NCBI GenBank assembly: GCA_041392665.1
Contig: JAWKLQ010000044.1
Location: 6,829 to 70,828, forward strand
Direction of reading: 5' to 3'
Length of the DNA stretch: 64,000 nt
DNA from: Flavilitoribacter sp020436695
GTDB taxonomy: Bacteria > Bacteroidota > Bacteroidia > Chitinophagales > Saprospiraceae
The notes below the pieces were generated by a model. It did no database searches and was not told the DNA's origin. It was given only the letters and a program-made list of their open reading frames with translations. Shown here piece by piece: positions 7,922-16,651 of this stretch (the first letter of the stretch is position 1; every line of letters begins with the position of its first letter). Both the position numbers and the translations under genes were made by a program.

Positions 7922-10555
7922 ATGGAACAACAACATATTGCATTAGCCTATTGCATCGATAATATCCAGCTGGCTGAACAGATCGCGCAGGAATTATCTT
8001 CAGCAGGGCATGCTCCCCAGCACTACTATGGCTCCAAAAAAAGTCCTGACAAACCACTGTTCGAACAACTCCGCAGCCACAGCGGCCAGATCTTGCTGTT
8101 AATCACCGACAACTTCCTCAGATCGAGCCAGTGTATGGCCGGCGGCCGCGAATTCATGCAGGATAATCGCGATATCGTCATGCCGATCGTAGCCGAAGGT
8201 ATCCGTCAGGATGAATCGCACAACGTTTATCCTGTACCTACGCAATTTGAACGCATCAGCGATATCATCCAATATATCAATTATTGGCAGGACCAGTATC
8301 TGGATCTGCGCCGGCAGAAGCGGGAGCTCGAAGACGAGATCGACGAAACTACTTTTAATGAGCACCTGCGTACGGTGAGAGCGATCAGTGGAGAAACCAG
8401 CGAATTTCTCCGCCTGCTGCGCAATGCTGAATACGTTACCCTGGAAGAACTGGAGGAAAGTCACTACGAGTCCGTTTTCCGTTTTATCGGCGACATGAAA
8501 GCCTGGGAAGTGCTGCGCAAGGATCGCCTGGCCCGGGTTCGGGAAGAAAAACCGGCAGCCGTTGCCGTCAGCGGAAGTGATAATTCCATACACGAACATG
8601 ATATGCCGCCGGTTGACCTGTCTGAAATTCCGGGTATGGACCTGTTGGCAGATGACGATGATGATGGTCTCGTACCGGATTTTGAAGAAGAGCTTACGGA
8701 AGATGCCAATCCCACCCTTGAAGATGATACGCCTCCGGCCGAAGCCGGTGCCGGAAATGAGATCGTGGAAGATGAGGAATTGATCGATGAAGCAGTGGAA
8801 GACGAAGAACCGGTTGAGGAAATAGTAGAGGACGAACCGGAAGAGGAAGTGATCGATCCGGCGAATATACTCAATCATTTGCACGACTGGGTTAGCGGCG
8901 GGCAAACTGAACAGGCACTGGATGCACTGCGTACCGGGCTGGAAGCTCATCCCAATCATTTGGAGATGCGCTATCAACTGGCCCATCTGCTGGTCAAGTA
9001 CGAAGACAACTTTGGTGAAGCCCGCCAACAACTGGGCACCTTACTGAAATACGACGGTCACCATACCGCCGCACTCTTCCTTAGTGGTGAATTATCCGAA
9101 ATTGAGGAAGATTTCGAAGAGGCTGTGGATTTTTATCAGGACGTAGCCAGGATCGACCCGAATTTCCCGGGTGTGCATTACCGGCTGGGGCTCATCCTGG
9201 CGCATCAGTTTGAAGACACACAGGAGCAGGCACTGGCTGAATTCGAACAGGCCGTAATGCAGGATCCCGATAATGCCGATGCTCATTATCAGTTCGGCAT
9301 GCTGCTCAATGAATTTCGTAAAGATCCTGCTGCTGCCATCCCGCAATTCCGGGACACGCTGAAGTTGCAGCCAAAGCATCCTTTTGCCTATTACGACCTC
9401 GCCTTAATCTATCACTCACAAGGAGATATGGAACAAGCCAAAGCAGCCTACCAACAAGCAGCCGCTCTCAATCCGGAAGTTAAAACCCCGGAAAACGACC
9501 GCGCTTTTGGGTTGATCGCTCCCCTGCCGGAAGAAAAAACGGAACCGGAAAAACTGGTGGTAAGCGAAACAACCACAATTGAAATGCCTGAGATCGCGGA
9601 TGAGCCGGTCGTTGAGGAAGAAGTGATCAAAGTGGCCGTCAATGAACCGATACACAACGCTGCTGCCGGTGAAAATTTTATTGAAAAAGAGGCCCTTGCG
9701 GCGCTGAAAGAAAATATACTGCGGCTGGAAGAAATGGTCAAAGCCCGCGATGAGGAGAAAGTAAAACTGAAAAAGCAACGGCCGGGCTACGGCAAGACCG
9801 TACTCATTACCGGCGCCACTTCAGGTATTGGCAAAGCTACAGCCGAACTTTTCGCAAGCAATGGTTATCGGGTGATCCTCACCGGCCGCCGTAACGACCG
9901 GCTCAATGAATTGCAAAAAGAATTCTCAAAAGAATACGAAACGGATATCCACACCCTGAACTTCGACGTAAGAAATGTAGAAGAAGTGGAAAGCGCCATT
10001 GATCAGTTGCCGAAAGAGTGGAAAGCGATCGATATTCTCATCAATAACGCCGGCAAAGCCAAGGGGCTTGATCCCATTCATCAGGGGAAGCTGGAACATT
10101 GGGAAGAGATGATCGATACCAATATCAAAGGACTGCTTTACCTGACCCGGGCCATTGCGCCGGCTATGGTAGAACGTGGCCAGGGCCACATCATCAACAT
10201 CTGTTCCACGGCCGGAAAAGAAGTGTATCCCAATGGCAATGTATACTGTGCCACCAAACACGCCGTTGATGCACTAACCACCGGCATGCGCCTGGACCTG
10301 CATGCATACAATATCCGGGTAAGCCAGGTGGCACCGGCGCATGTAGAAGAAACCGAATTTGCAGAAGTTCGTTTTGACGGGGATAAGCAACGGGGTTCCA
10401 AGGTCTACGAAAATTTCCAGCCGTTGCGCTCACCGGATGTGGCGGAAGCCATTTACTTTATCGCCTCTCGTCCGCTTCACGTGAATGTTCAGGATATCGT
10501 CATGCTGGGTACCCAACAGGCCAGTAGCACGATGATCAATCGCTCCGGGCGTTGA
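7922..10555 (+). CDS. TIR-like / TPR / short-chain dehydrogenase fusion protein
   Basis: An 877-residue cytoplasmic protein with three parts. Residues 1-120 look like a TIR-type fold (IALAYCIDNIQLAEQIAQEL, then GQILLLITDNFLRSSQCM); at the position where NAD-cleaving TIRs have WCxxE, this reads QCMAGG, so the catalytic glutamate seems absent. Residues ~232-316 are a highly acidic linker. Residues ~317-530 are tetratricopeptide repeats (for example NADAHYQFGMLLNEFRKDP). The C-terminal ~250 residues are a classical short-chain dehydrogenase: TGATSGIG (630-637), NNAG, and the Ser762-Tyr775-Lys779 triad with YCATK. The dehydrogenase part is therefore likely active with NAD(P)H. Substrate and partners are unknown. 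A strong hairpin follows the stop codon. Confidence 0.88.
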   Translation: MEQQHIALAYCIDNIQLAEQIAQELSSAGHAPQHYYGSKKSPDKPLFEQLRSHSGQILLLITDNFLRSSQCMAGGREFMQDNRDIVMPIVAEGIRQDESHNVYPVPTQFERISDIIQYINYWQDQYLDLRRQKRELEDEIDETTFNEHLRTVRAISGETSEFLRLLRNAEYVTLEELEESHYESVFRFIGDMKAWEVLRKDRLARVREEKPAAVAVSGSDNSIHEHDMPPVDLSEIPGMDLLADDDDDGLVPDFEEELTEDANPTLEDDTPPAEAGAGNEIVEDEELIDEAVEDEEPVEEIVEDEPEEEVIDPANILNHLHDWVSGGQTEQALDALRTGLEAHPNHLEMRYQLAHLLVKYEDNFGEARQQLGTLLKYDGHHTAALFLSGELSEIEEDFEEAVDFYQDVARIDPNFPGVHYRLGLILAHQFEDTQEQALAEFEQAVMQDPDNADAHYQFGMLLNEFRKDPAAAIPQFRDTLKLQPKHPFAYYDLALIYHSQGDMEQAKAAYQQAAALNPEVKTPENDRAFGLIAPLPEEKTEPEKLVVSETTTIEMPEIADEPVVEEEVIKVAVNEPIHNAAAGENFIEKEALAALKENILRLEEMVKARDEEKVKLKKQRPGYGKTVLITGATSGIGKATAELFASNGYRVILTGRRNDRLNELQKEFSKEYETDIHTLNFDVRNVEEVESAIDQLPKEWKAIDILINNAGKAKGLDPIHQGKLEHWEEMIDTNIKGLLYLTRAIAPAMVERGQGHIINICSTAGKEVYPNGNVYCATKHAVDALTTGMRLDLHAYNIRVSQVAPAHVEETEFAEVRFDGDKQRGSKVYENFQPLRSPDVAEAIYFIASRPLHVNVQDIVMLGTQQASSTMINRSGR

Positions 10556-10562
10556 TCGATGA

Positions 10563-10595
10563 GATATGGCACATTTCCCTAATATGTGCCACATC
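10563..10595 (+). terminator. Hairpin terminator after the TIR-TPR-SDR gene
   Basis: GATATGGCACAT (10563-10574) pairs with ATGTGCCACATC (10584-10595), one mismatch, with a 9-nt loop; a T-rich run (ATATTTTTTA) follows on the plus strand. It begins 8 bp after the plus-strand stop codon and also lies just beyond the minus-strand haloperoxidase stop, so it may act for both. Confidence 0.7.
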
Positions 10596-10607
10596 TACAT
10601 ATATTTT

Positions 10608-11954
10608 TTATCCTGCCTTCATCGTAATATGCTCCACCACATATTTACCCACTTTTTCTCCCTGAGCCACACCATTGTCGATAGCCGGGCGGTAATGAAT
10701 ACCTCCGTATAAACGGCTAACGGCCGCCTCTGAAGAAGCCTGCATAAAAGAATTGAAGTCTCTGGCCGGAAGCCCATATTCCTCTTCAACATTATCGTGA
10801 TAAGCAAAGTTGTCGCCAAAGATGGAGGTCAGGGCGACAGCTGCTGCCCGGGAGATCACACTGTGTCCGCTGGTGTATTCGGGGAAAGGAGGTGTCTGCA
10901 GAGTCGGTGTCCAGTTCTCATCAATATGACGGTTGATCACCGTTTCCGGACGCACCAGATTGGAGCGGTATTTTTCGTCCCAACAGCTGATGAAACCATC
11001 GGCCAAAGCAATAGCCGTCATTGTGTAGGCCTGGATAGATTTCATAAAATCCGCATTTGCCGTTTTACAGGCAATACCCGCGATGCCCATCCAGTGCCCC
11101 CCAGGAGTGATCTTCTTGGTAGCAAACATCACGTGTCCGGTATGATGAGATACGTACGGGTTACAATCCCAGAATTTGGCAATGGCGGTCCGTTCCGACA
11201 CCTCGGCTTCGTCATCTCCTTTCAGGGCTTCATATACTTCCATAGTCTCTTTATAAAACTGGCTGTTGGGATCAGTGTCGTAAGGAGTGGGCGGCGGCGG
11301 CATAAATTGATCGGGAGATTTAATCACAAAAGGACGGATCTTGCTCCAGTGGGGTTCGATACCATCCATATAGTCCGGTGGGGTCGGTTGCCAGCGGGCT
11401 GCTTCTTCATTGATGGAGAACTTGGGATAGGTCCGGGTTTGCTTATACATGTCTCCATCGGCCCAGGACATAATATGTGCACCGATCTGCTCGCCGTAAG
11501 CCACCGAACGGTCAAATACATCCTGTGGTATCTGTAGGGCATGGAACTTCTCCATCAGGCTGCTTTCGTAGGCATCCATCTGGTCTTCCGAAAAGATCAG
11601 CGTCTTGCCTACTTTCAGGAAAGCTTTCATGCCCGCCAGCGGAAAGCAATACTCTTTACCGGATTCCGGCTCCGGGATATCCTTCAGATCGGTGAGTTGT
11701 CCGGCCAGTGTCTTGTATCCCGGAAAGCCATGACGGGCAGCTTCGTAGGCCGCAATGTTGGAATAGGCATAAATACGGCTGGCTACCGGCGGAGAGAAAA
11801 TATCGTGGACAATAATATCGGTTAGATTTTTTTCCGTTGCATGTACAAACTCCGGTTCTTGCGCCTCGGCCTGGAAATTGGGATTGACCTCTTCACAGGC
11901 AACAAAAGCCAATAGGCAGAAGGCAAGCACCCAAGTGCGGAAGCTCTGTATCAT
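10608..11954 (-). CDS. Vanadium-dependent haloperoxidase / PAP2-family lipoprotein
   Basis: A 448-residue lipoprotein (CLLAFVAC, Cys20) of the vanadium haloperoxidase/acid phosphatase superfamily. The anion-binding motifs are recognisable: the central FPEYTSGHSVISRAAA with the SGHS signature and the C-terminal SRLYGGIHYRPAIDNG with the histidine that coordinates vanadate or phosphate. Bacteroidota exported members are mostly uncharacterised and could be halogenating enzymes or phosphatases; the sequence cannot decide. It is divergent from uvrA across 473 bp. Confidence 0.85.
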   Translation of the reverse strand: MIQSFRTWVLAFCLLAFVACEEVNPNFQAEAQEPEFVHATEKNLTDIIVHDIFSPPVASRIYAYSNIAAYEAARHGFPGYKTLAGQLTDLKDIPEPESGKEYCFPLAGMKAFLKVGKTLIFSEDQMDAYESSLMEKFHALQIPQDVFDRSVAYGEQIGAHIMSWADGDMYKQTRTYPKFSINEEAARWQPTPPDYMDGIEPHWSKIRPFVIKSPDQFMPPPPTPYDTDPNSQFYKETMEVYEALKGDDEAEVSERTAIAKFWDCNPYVSHHTGHVMFATKKITPGGHWMGIAGIACKTANADFMKSIQAYTMTAIALADGFISCWDEKYRSNLVRPETVINRHIDENWTPTLQTPPFPEYTSGHSVISRAAAVALTSIFGDNFAYHDNVEEEYGLPARDFNSFMQASSEAAVSRLYGGIHYRPAIDNGVAQGEKVGKYVVEHITMKAG

Positions 11955-12044
11955 AACTAATGTTTTTTGTTTGAACTATCCACCCTCCTCTGGTTTAATT
12001 TGCCTGGTGATAGATAGCTGTAAAAAATGGTGCCTAAATTTCCG

Positions 12045-12052
12045 CAAAAGTA
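12045..12052 (-). promoter_or_regulatory. Candidate -7 element for the haloperoxidase-like gene
   Basis: Minus-strand TACTTTTG matches TAnnTTTG exactly, about 90 bp upstream of the start. No -33 element at standard spacing was found. The rest of the 11955-12427 gap holds the uvrA promoter and the long hairpin; no gene was seen in it. Confidence 0.35.
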
Positions 12053-12215
12053 GAAACATCCGCAAATATGAACTGTTAACAAAAGCCAAACAATTAAAGA
12101 CGGTCCACGGAGAACGGTAGACGGGAAAGGGCATTGAGGATGATCTGCTTGCTTCAGATCGGTAAAACCAGGCAACGAGTCTCGTCAACCGGGTATCCTT
12201 CATCAATAAAATGTA

Positions 12216-12246
12216 TTGTATTTCAGGCAGCATCCCGTTATCTTTG
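12216..12246 (+). promoter_or_regulatory. Bacteroidota-type promoter for uvrA
   Basis: TTG at 12216-12218, a 20-bp spacer, then TATCTTTG at 12239-12246 match the -33/-7 promoter pattern of Bacteroidota with normal spacing. Transcription would begin near 12250 and give a leader of about 175 nt that contains the long hairpin at 12298-12371. Confidence 0.6.
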
Positions 12247-12297
12247 CGGTTTACTTTTAAATAGCAGCAGGGTGTGAGTTTGTTCTGAGGTGCTTAG

Positions 12298-12371
12298 GTG
12301 TTGACGTTCTGAGGTGTTGACGTGTTCAGGTGCATTTTTTGAACACGTACAACACCTCAGAACGTCAACAC
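12298..12371 (+). repeat. 30-bp-stem word-repeat hairpin in the uvrA leader
   Basis: The 30-nt left arm (12298-12327) is complementary to the right arm (12341-12371) along its full length apart from one bulged base; the loop is 13 nt and T-rich. Each arm contains two copies of a GAGGTGTTGACGT-like word. A second, outer pairing joins AGCAGGGTGTG near 12265 with CACACCCTGCT near 12403. It lies between divergent genes, so it is not a terminator for either flanking gene. Confidence 0.85.
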
Positions 12372-12427
12372 TTTGACACGTCAACACTTCAATCTCCTGC
12401 TGCACACCCTGCTATAAAGCCATACCG

Positions 12428-15274
12428 ATGTCCGATAGATCCATTGTGACTCCTTCCGATCAACCGACAAAAACCGAACTGAAACAAGCGATCTTTATCA
12501 AGGGCGCCCGGGCGAACAATCTTAAGAATGTAGACCTGGCCATTCCCAAGAACAAACTGGTCGTAGTTACCGGTGTATCCGGCTCCGGGAAGTCTTCTAT
12601 TACCATGGATACGCTCTATGCCGAAGGACAACGCCGCTATGTGGAAAGTCTGTCTTCCTACGCCCGGCAGTTCCTGATGCGCATGAAAAAGCCGGATGTG
12701 GATTACATCAAAGGTATCTGTCCGGCCATTGCCATTGAACAGAAGACCTCCACGGCCAACGCCCGCTCCACAGTGGGTACGCTGACGGAGATCTATGACT
12801 TTTTCCGGCTACTGTATGCCCGCATCGGTAAAACCTTCTCTCCGATCTCCGGCCAGGAAGTTAAAAAGCACGAAGTAAGTGATGTAGTAGATTATATCCA
12901 TAAGTTTGAAGACGGCACCCGAGGACAGATTTTTATACCTCTACCCTACAAATACAAGGACCGGCAATTGGGGCAGGAGTTGCAGTTATTATTGCAAAAA
13001 GGCTATACCCGTCTGCTGCACGATGGTCAGCTGGTACGGATCGAGGAATTTATCGAAGCGCATCCCAAATGGCAAAAACAGCGTCTTGACGAAGTAAAAC
13101 AACTGGATCTACTGGTATTGATCGACCGCTTTGCCATTCATCCGGACGACGAGGAGAATCAGCGCCGGATTGCCGACTCGGTGCAGACCGCTTTTTACGA
13201 AAGCGAGGGAGAATGTCTGGTTGATATAGAAGGCGCAGAAAGAAAGAACTTTAACAACCGTTTTGAGTTGGACGGCATGACCTTCCCCGAGCCCAGTCCG
13301 CATTTATTCAACTTCAACAATCCCTATGGTGCCTGTCCGAAATGTGAGGGTTTCAGCCAGGTTATGGGGATAGATGAAAAGAAGGTAGTCCCCAATCCGG
13401 GGCTTTCCGTCTACGAAGGAGCTATTGCCTGCTGGAAGGGAGAAAAGTATGGCCTGTGGCTCGACCAGTTGCTTAAAGTAGCGCATCATTTTGACTTCCC
13501 CGTGCATAAACCTTATCAGGATCTCACTCGGGAAGAGGTCAGAACCCTTTGGCGCGGCAACAGCTATTTTGACGGTATCAATGCCTTCTTTTCCGAACTG
13601 GAAGAAAAAACCTACAAGATCCAGAACCGGGTTATGCTGGCCCGTTATCGCGGGAAAACCATCTGCCCGGTCTGCGAAGGCGGGCGGCTGCGCGAAGAGG
13701 CCAATTACGTCAAGATCAGCGGCAGGGCCATCTCCGAACTAACCTCCCTCCCGGCCGATGAGCTGCTCGCTTTTGTGGAAGGATTGCATCTCTCTGAGTT
13801 TGAGGCCAAAGTCGGCAAACGACTTCTGCTGGAGATCACCAATCGCCTGCGCTTCATGTGTGATGTGGGGCTGAGCTATCTCACGCTGGGACGTATTTCC
13901 GCAACTTTAAGTGGGGGTGAAACGCAGCGGATCAACCTGACCCGTACCTTGGGCAGCAACCTGACCAGCTCGATGTATATCCTGGACGAACCCAGTGTCG
14001 GGTTGCATCCCAGAGATACCAACCGACTGGTAAGCGTATTAAGATCACTGAAAAATCTCGGCAACACCGTCATCGTAGTAGAACACGAAGAAGACGTGAT
14101 CAAAAATGCCGATTATCTGATCGATATTGGGCCGGAAGCCGGCATCCACGGTGGAGAAGTTGTCTTTGCCGGGCCCTACGAAGATATTTACGATGAAGCG
14201 GCGGACAGCCTGACCACAAAATATATGAGTGGCCGCATGAGTATTCCTGTGCCGGAAGTCAGGCGGAAATTTGTACGGGAATTAAGGTTGCTGGGCGCCC
14301 GCCAGCACAATCTGCAAAATATCGATGTCACGTTTCCACTAAATACGCTGACGGTTGTGACGGGCGTTTCCGGATCGGGTAAGACCACCCTGGTCAAGCA
14401 GATCCTCTACCCTGCCCTGATGAAACATTTCGGGCAGAATTACAGCAAATCACCCGGTACCTACAAAGAGCTGACCGGCGACCTGAATGCGCTGACGAGT
14501 GTAGAAATGATCAATCAAAGCCCTATCGGTAAGTCTTCCCGTTCCAATCCGGTTACTTATGTGAAAGCCTACGATACGATCCGCAACCTAATGGCCTCCC
14601 AGCAATTGTCAAAGATCCGTGGTTATAAACCCAGCCATTTTTCCTTTAATGTGGATGGAGGCCGTTGTGATACCTGTAAGGGCGAGGGCGAACAAGTCAT
14701 TGAAATGCAATTTCTGGCGGATGTTCGACTGGAATGCGAGGAATGTGGTGGTAAACGCTTTAAAGCCGAAGTCCTGGAAGTAAAATATCAGGGGAAGAAC
14801 ATTTTCGAGATCCTGGATATGAGTGTGGAGGAAGCACTGGCATTTTTCAGCGAGGCCTCGGATGTAATACAGAAACTACAACCGCTCTACGATGTGGGGC
14901 TCGGCTATGTAAAATTAGGTCAATCTTCCAGTACGCTGTCCGGCGGAGAAGCCCAGCGGGTAAAATTGGCATCTTTTCTGAATAAGGATAATTCTTCTGA
15001 GCATATTCTTTTTATATTTGACGAACCGACAACCGGCCTACATTTCCACGACATACGCAAACTCTTAACTGCACTGAATGCACTGGTGGAAAAAGGGCAC
15101 ACCGTTTTGGTGGTCGAGCACAACATGGAGGTCATTAAAAGTGCTGACTGGGTGATCGATCTGGGTCCGGAAGGAGGAAAACAAGGTGGATATCTCGTTT
15201 TTCAGGGCCGCCCGGAAGAGCTGGTTAAAGTAGATGCCTCCTATACCGGCAGATATCTTTCTGAAAAACTCTAG
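12428..15274 (+). CDS. uvrA: Excinuclease ABC subunit A (UvrA), variant lacking the first zinc CxxC
   Basis: A 948-residue ABC-type ATPase of nucleotide excision repair: damage recognition and UvrB loading. Both Walker A motifs are intact (GVSGSGKSS, 49 onward; GVSGSGKT, 646-653), as are two LSGGE(T/A)QR signature motifs and both DEP Walker B blocks. The C-terminal zinc module is complete (CDTCKGEGE ... CEECGGKRF). In the N-terminal zinc module only the second pair is present (GACPKC); the usual preceding CPxCG is replaced by RFELDGMTFPEPSPHLF. Bacteroidota often carry a second UvrA of this kind, so it may be a UvrA paralogue rather than the main protein. It appears to be a single-gene unit. 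Confidence 0.92.
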   Translation: MSDRSIVTPSDQPTKTELKQAIFIKGARANNLKNVDLAIPKNKLVVVTGVSGSGKSSITMDTLYAEGQRRYVESLSSYARQFLMRMKKPDVDYIKGICPAIAIEQKTSTANARSTVGTLTEIYDFFRLLYARIGKTFSPISGQEVKKHEVSDVVDYIHKFEDGTRGQIFIPLPYKYKDRQLGQELQLLLQKGYTRLLHDGQLVRIEEFIEAHPKWQKQRLDEVKQLDLLVLIDRFAIHPDDEENQRRIADSVQTAFYESEGECLVDIEGAERKNFNNRFELDGMTFPEPSPHLFNFNNPYGACPKCEGFSQVMGIDEKKVVPNPGLSVYEGAIACWKGEKYGLWLDQLLKVAHHFDFPVHKPYQDLTREEVRTLWRGNSYFDGINAFFSELEEKTYKIQNRVMLARYRGKTICPVCEGGRLREEANYVKISGRAISELTSLPADELLAFVEGLHLSEFEAKVGKRLLLEITNRLRFMCDVGLSYLTLGRISATLSGGETQRINLTRTLGSNLTSSMYILDEPSVGLHPRDTNRLVSVLRSLKNLGNTVIVVEHEEDVIKNADYLIDIGPEAGIHGGEVVFAGPYEDIYDEAADSLTTKYMSGRMSIPVPEVRRKFVRELRLLGARQHNLQNIDVTFPLNTLTVVTGVSGSGKTTLVKQILYPALMKHFGQNYSKSPGTYKELTGDLNALTSVEMINQSPIGKSSRSNPVTYVKAYDTIRNLMASQQLSKIRGYKPSHFSFNVDGGRCDTCKGEGEQVIEMQFLADVRLECEECGGKRFKAEVLEVKYQGKNIFEILDMSVEEALAFFSEASDVIQKLQPLYDVGLGYVKLGQSSSTLSGGEAQRVKLASFLNKDNSSEHILFIFDEPTTGLHFHDIRKLLTALNALVEKGHTVLVVEHNMEVIKSADWVIDLGPEGGKQGGYLVFQGRPEELVKVDASYTGRYLSEKL

Positions 15275-15450
15275 TCCCCGGGGTATTAGACTTACCCTAA
15301 ATTCAATCGGACCTCTTATCAAAAAAAGATCCATACACTAACACACTAACATTCACATCCAGAAGCAGCTATTAAACGAGGAACATTTGGAATATTGATC
15401 CTAAACTTGGCATTTATTCTTAGTCCCTCATCGATTGACTGCATTTTTGG

Positions 15451-15488
15451 TGACAAAAGTCATCATTTTGAACGATTGCAATCATTCA
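15451..15488. promoter_or_regulatory. Two palindromes upstream of the receiver-Crp regulator gene
   Basis: TGACAAAAGTCA (15451-15462) has perfect TGAC/GTCA arms, a layout typical of Crp/Fnr sites. Next to it, the 20-mer at 15469-15488 (TGAACGATTGCAATCATTCA) is symmetrical except for one base pair, with a perfect GATTGCAATC core. Both lie 60-97 bp before the start of a gene encoding a Crp/Fnr-type DNA-binding domain, so autoregulation is plausible. The remaining DNA in 15275-15547 shows no gene. Confidence 0.5.
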
Positions 15489-15547
15489 TGACACTGCGAT
15501 ATGTCTTATACATTGCTGAAGAATAGCATCGCCTCAAACTTTGCACT

Positions 15548-16603
15548 ATGGAAAAGATCTTAGTAATAGAAGACAACAAGGAAGTCAGAGAAAATCTGGA
15601 AGAAATACTGGAAGTATCCGGTTATGATGTCTCAAGTGCCGAAAACGGACTGGTAGGAGTTGAAAAAGCATTGCAAACTCCCCCTGACCTGATCCTATGT
15701 GATGTGATGATGCCGGAACTGGATGGTTTCGGTGTTTTGCAGATCCTGAGCAAAAAGCCGAAGACCAGCACCATTCCCTTTATTTTCCTGACCGCAAAAA
15801 CTGAAAGCAAAGACTTCCGTACCGGCATGAATCTCGGGGCTGATGATTACATTACCAAGCCGTTCGAGCATGTACAATTACTGGAAGCCATCGAACTACG
15901 GCTGCAGAAAAGTGCTCGTTTGCGCAAAGCATTTGAAGTCGGTGGAGCACAATCCAAGTCACTTATCGATGAAGAACTGGGTAAGAAGGAGATCGATAAG
16001 CTGGCAAGGGATAAAGAGACCCGGCGCTGGTCGCGCAAGGATTATGTATACCGGGAAGGAGACTATCCCAAAGGGGTTTACTACGTCATGAGCGGTAAGA
16101 TCAAGATCAACCGCGAAAATGAGTTCGGGAAAAAATACATTACGGAGATCATAACCCCGGGTGAGTTCTTTGGTTACCACTCCCTGCTCAAAGAGGAGAC
16201 CTACAGTGATTCGGCCGTAGTACTGGAAGATTCCGAACTGAGTTTTATCTCTAAGGAAGACTTCCTTAAACTGCTGCACGGCAACCGGGATTTTTCCGCA
16301 CTGTTGATCAAGCACCTGGCCAAAGATGTCGTGGAGAAAGAAGAACAACTCATCAAGCTGGCTTACAACTCGATCCGCAAGCGCGTAGCAGATGCCCTGG
16401 TAACACTGCACCACCACGAGACCAACGGCAGTCCGTTTGTGATAAGCATGCTGCGTGACGACCTGGCCAGCATTGTGGGTACGACCAAGGAATCCGTTAT
16501 CCGAACACTTTCCGATTTCAAATCTGAAGGATTGATCAACATCGATTCCAGTGGGACGATCACTATCGTCAAATTGCAACAATTGGAACAAATGCCTAAC
16601 TGA
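15548..16603 (+). CDS. Response regulator with Crp/Fnr output (receiver + cNMP-binding fold + HTH)
   Basis: A 351-residue regulator. Residues 1-120 are a CheY-like receiver (acidic pair Glu8/Asp9, phospho-acceptor Asp52 in LILCDVMMPELDG, Lys in YITKPFE). Residues ~155-270 form a cyclic-nucleotide-binding-type beta barrel, and the C-terminus is a Crp/Fnr winged helix (DDLASIVGTTKESVIRTLSDF). The partner is presumably the PAS histidine kinase encoded convergently 48 bp away. In Bacteroidota such regulators are associated with redox or low-oxygen responses, but no cysteine cluster is present here, so the signal enters through the kinase. Two palindromes upstream may be its own operators. Confidence 0.9.
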   Translation: MEKILVIEDNKEVRENLEEILEVSGYDVSSAENGLVGVEKALQTPPDLILCDVMMPELDGFGVLQILSKKPKTSTIPFIFLTAKTESKDFRTGMNLGADDYITKPFEHVQLLEAIELRLQKSARLRKAFEVGGAQSKSLIDEELGKKEIDKLARDKETRRWSRKDYVYREGDYPKGVYYVMSGKIKINRENEFGKKYITEIITPGEFFGYHSLLKEETYSDSAVVLEDSELSFISKEDFLKLLHGNRDFSALLIKHLAKDVVEKEEQLIKLAYNSIRKRVADALVTLHHHETNGSPFVISMLRDDLASIVGTTKESVIRTLSDFKSEGLINIDSSGTITIVKLQQLEQMPN

Positions 16604-16651
16604 TGCAGCAGGTCACGGTTGCCATGAACTGCAACAGGGGGTCGTAGTCTC

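Noticed and set aside
8099..9031. 310-codon open frame antisense to the TIR-TPR-SDR gene
   Set aside because: It mirrors the acidic linker and TPR codons of a well-supported plus-strand gene and has no family features.
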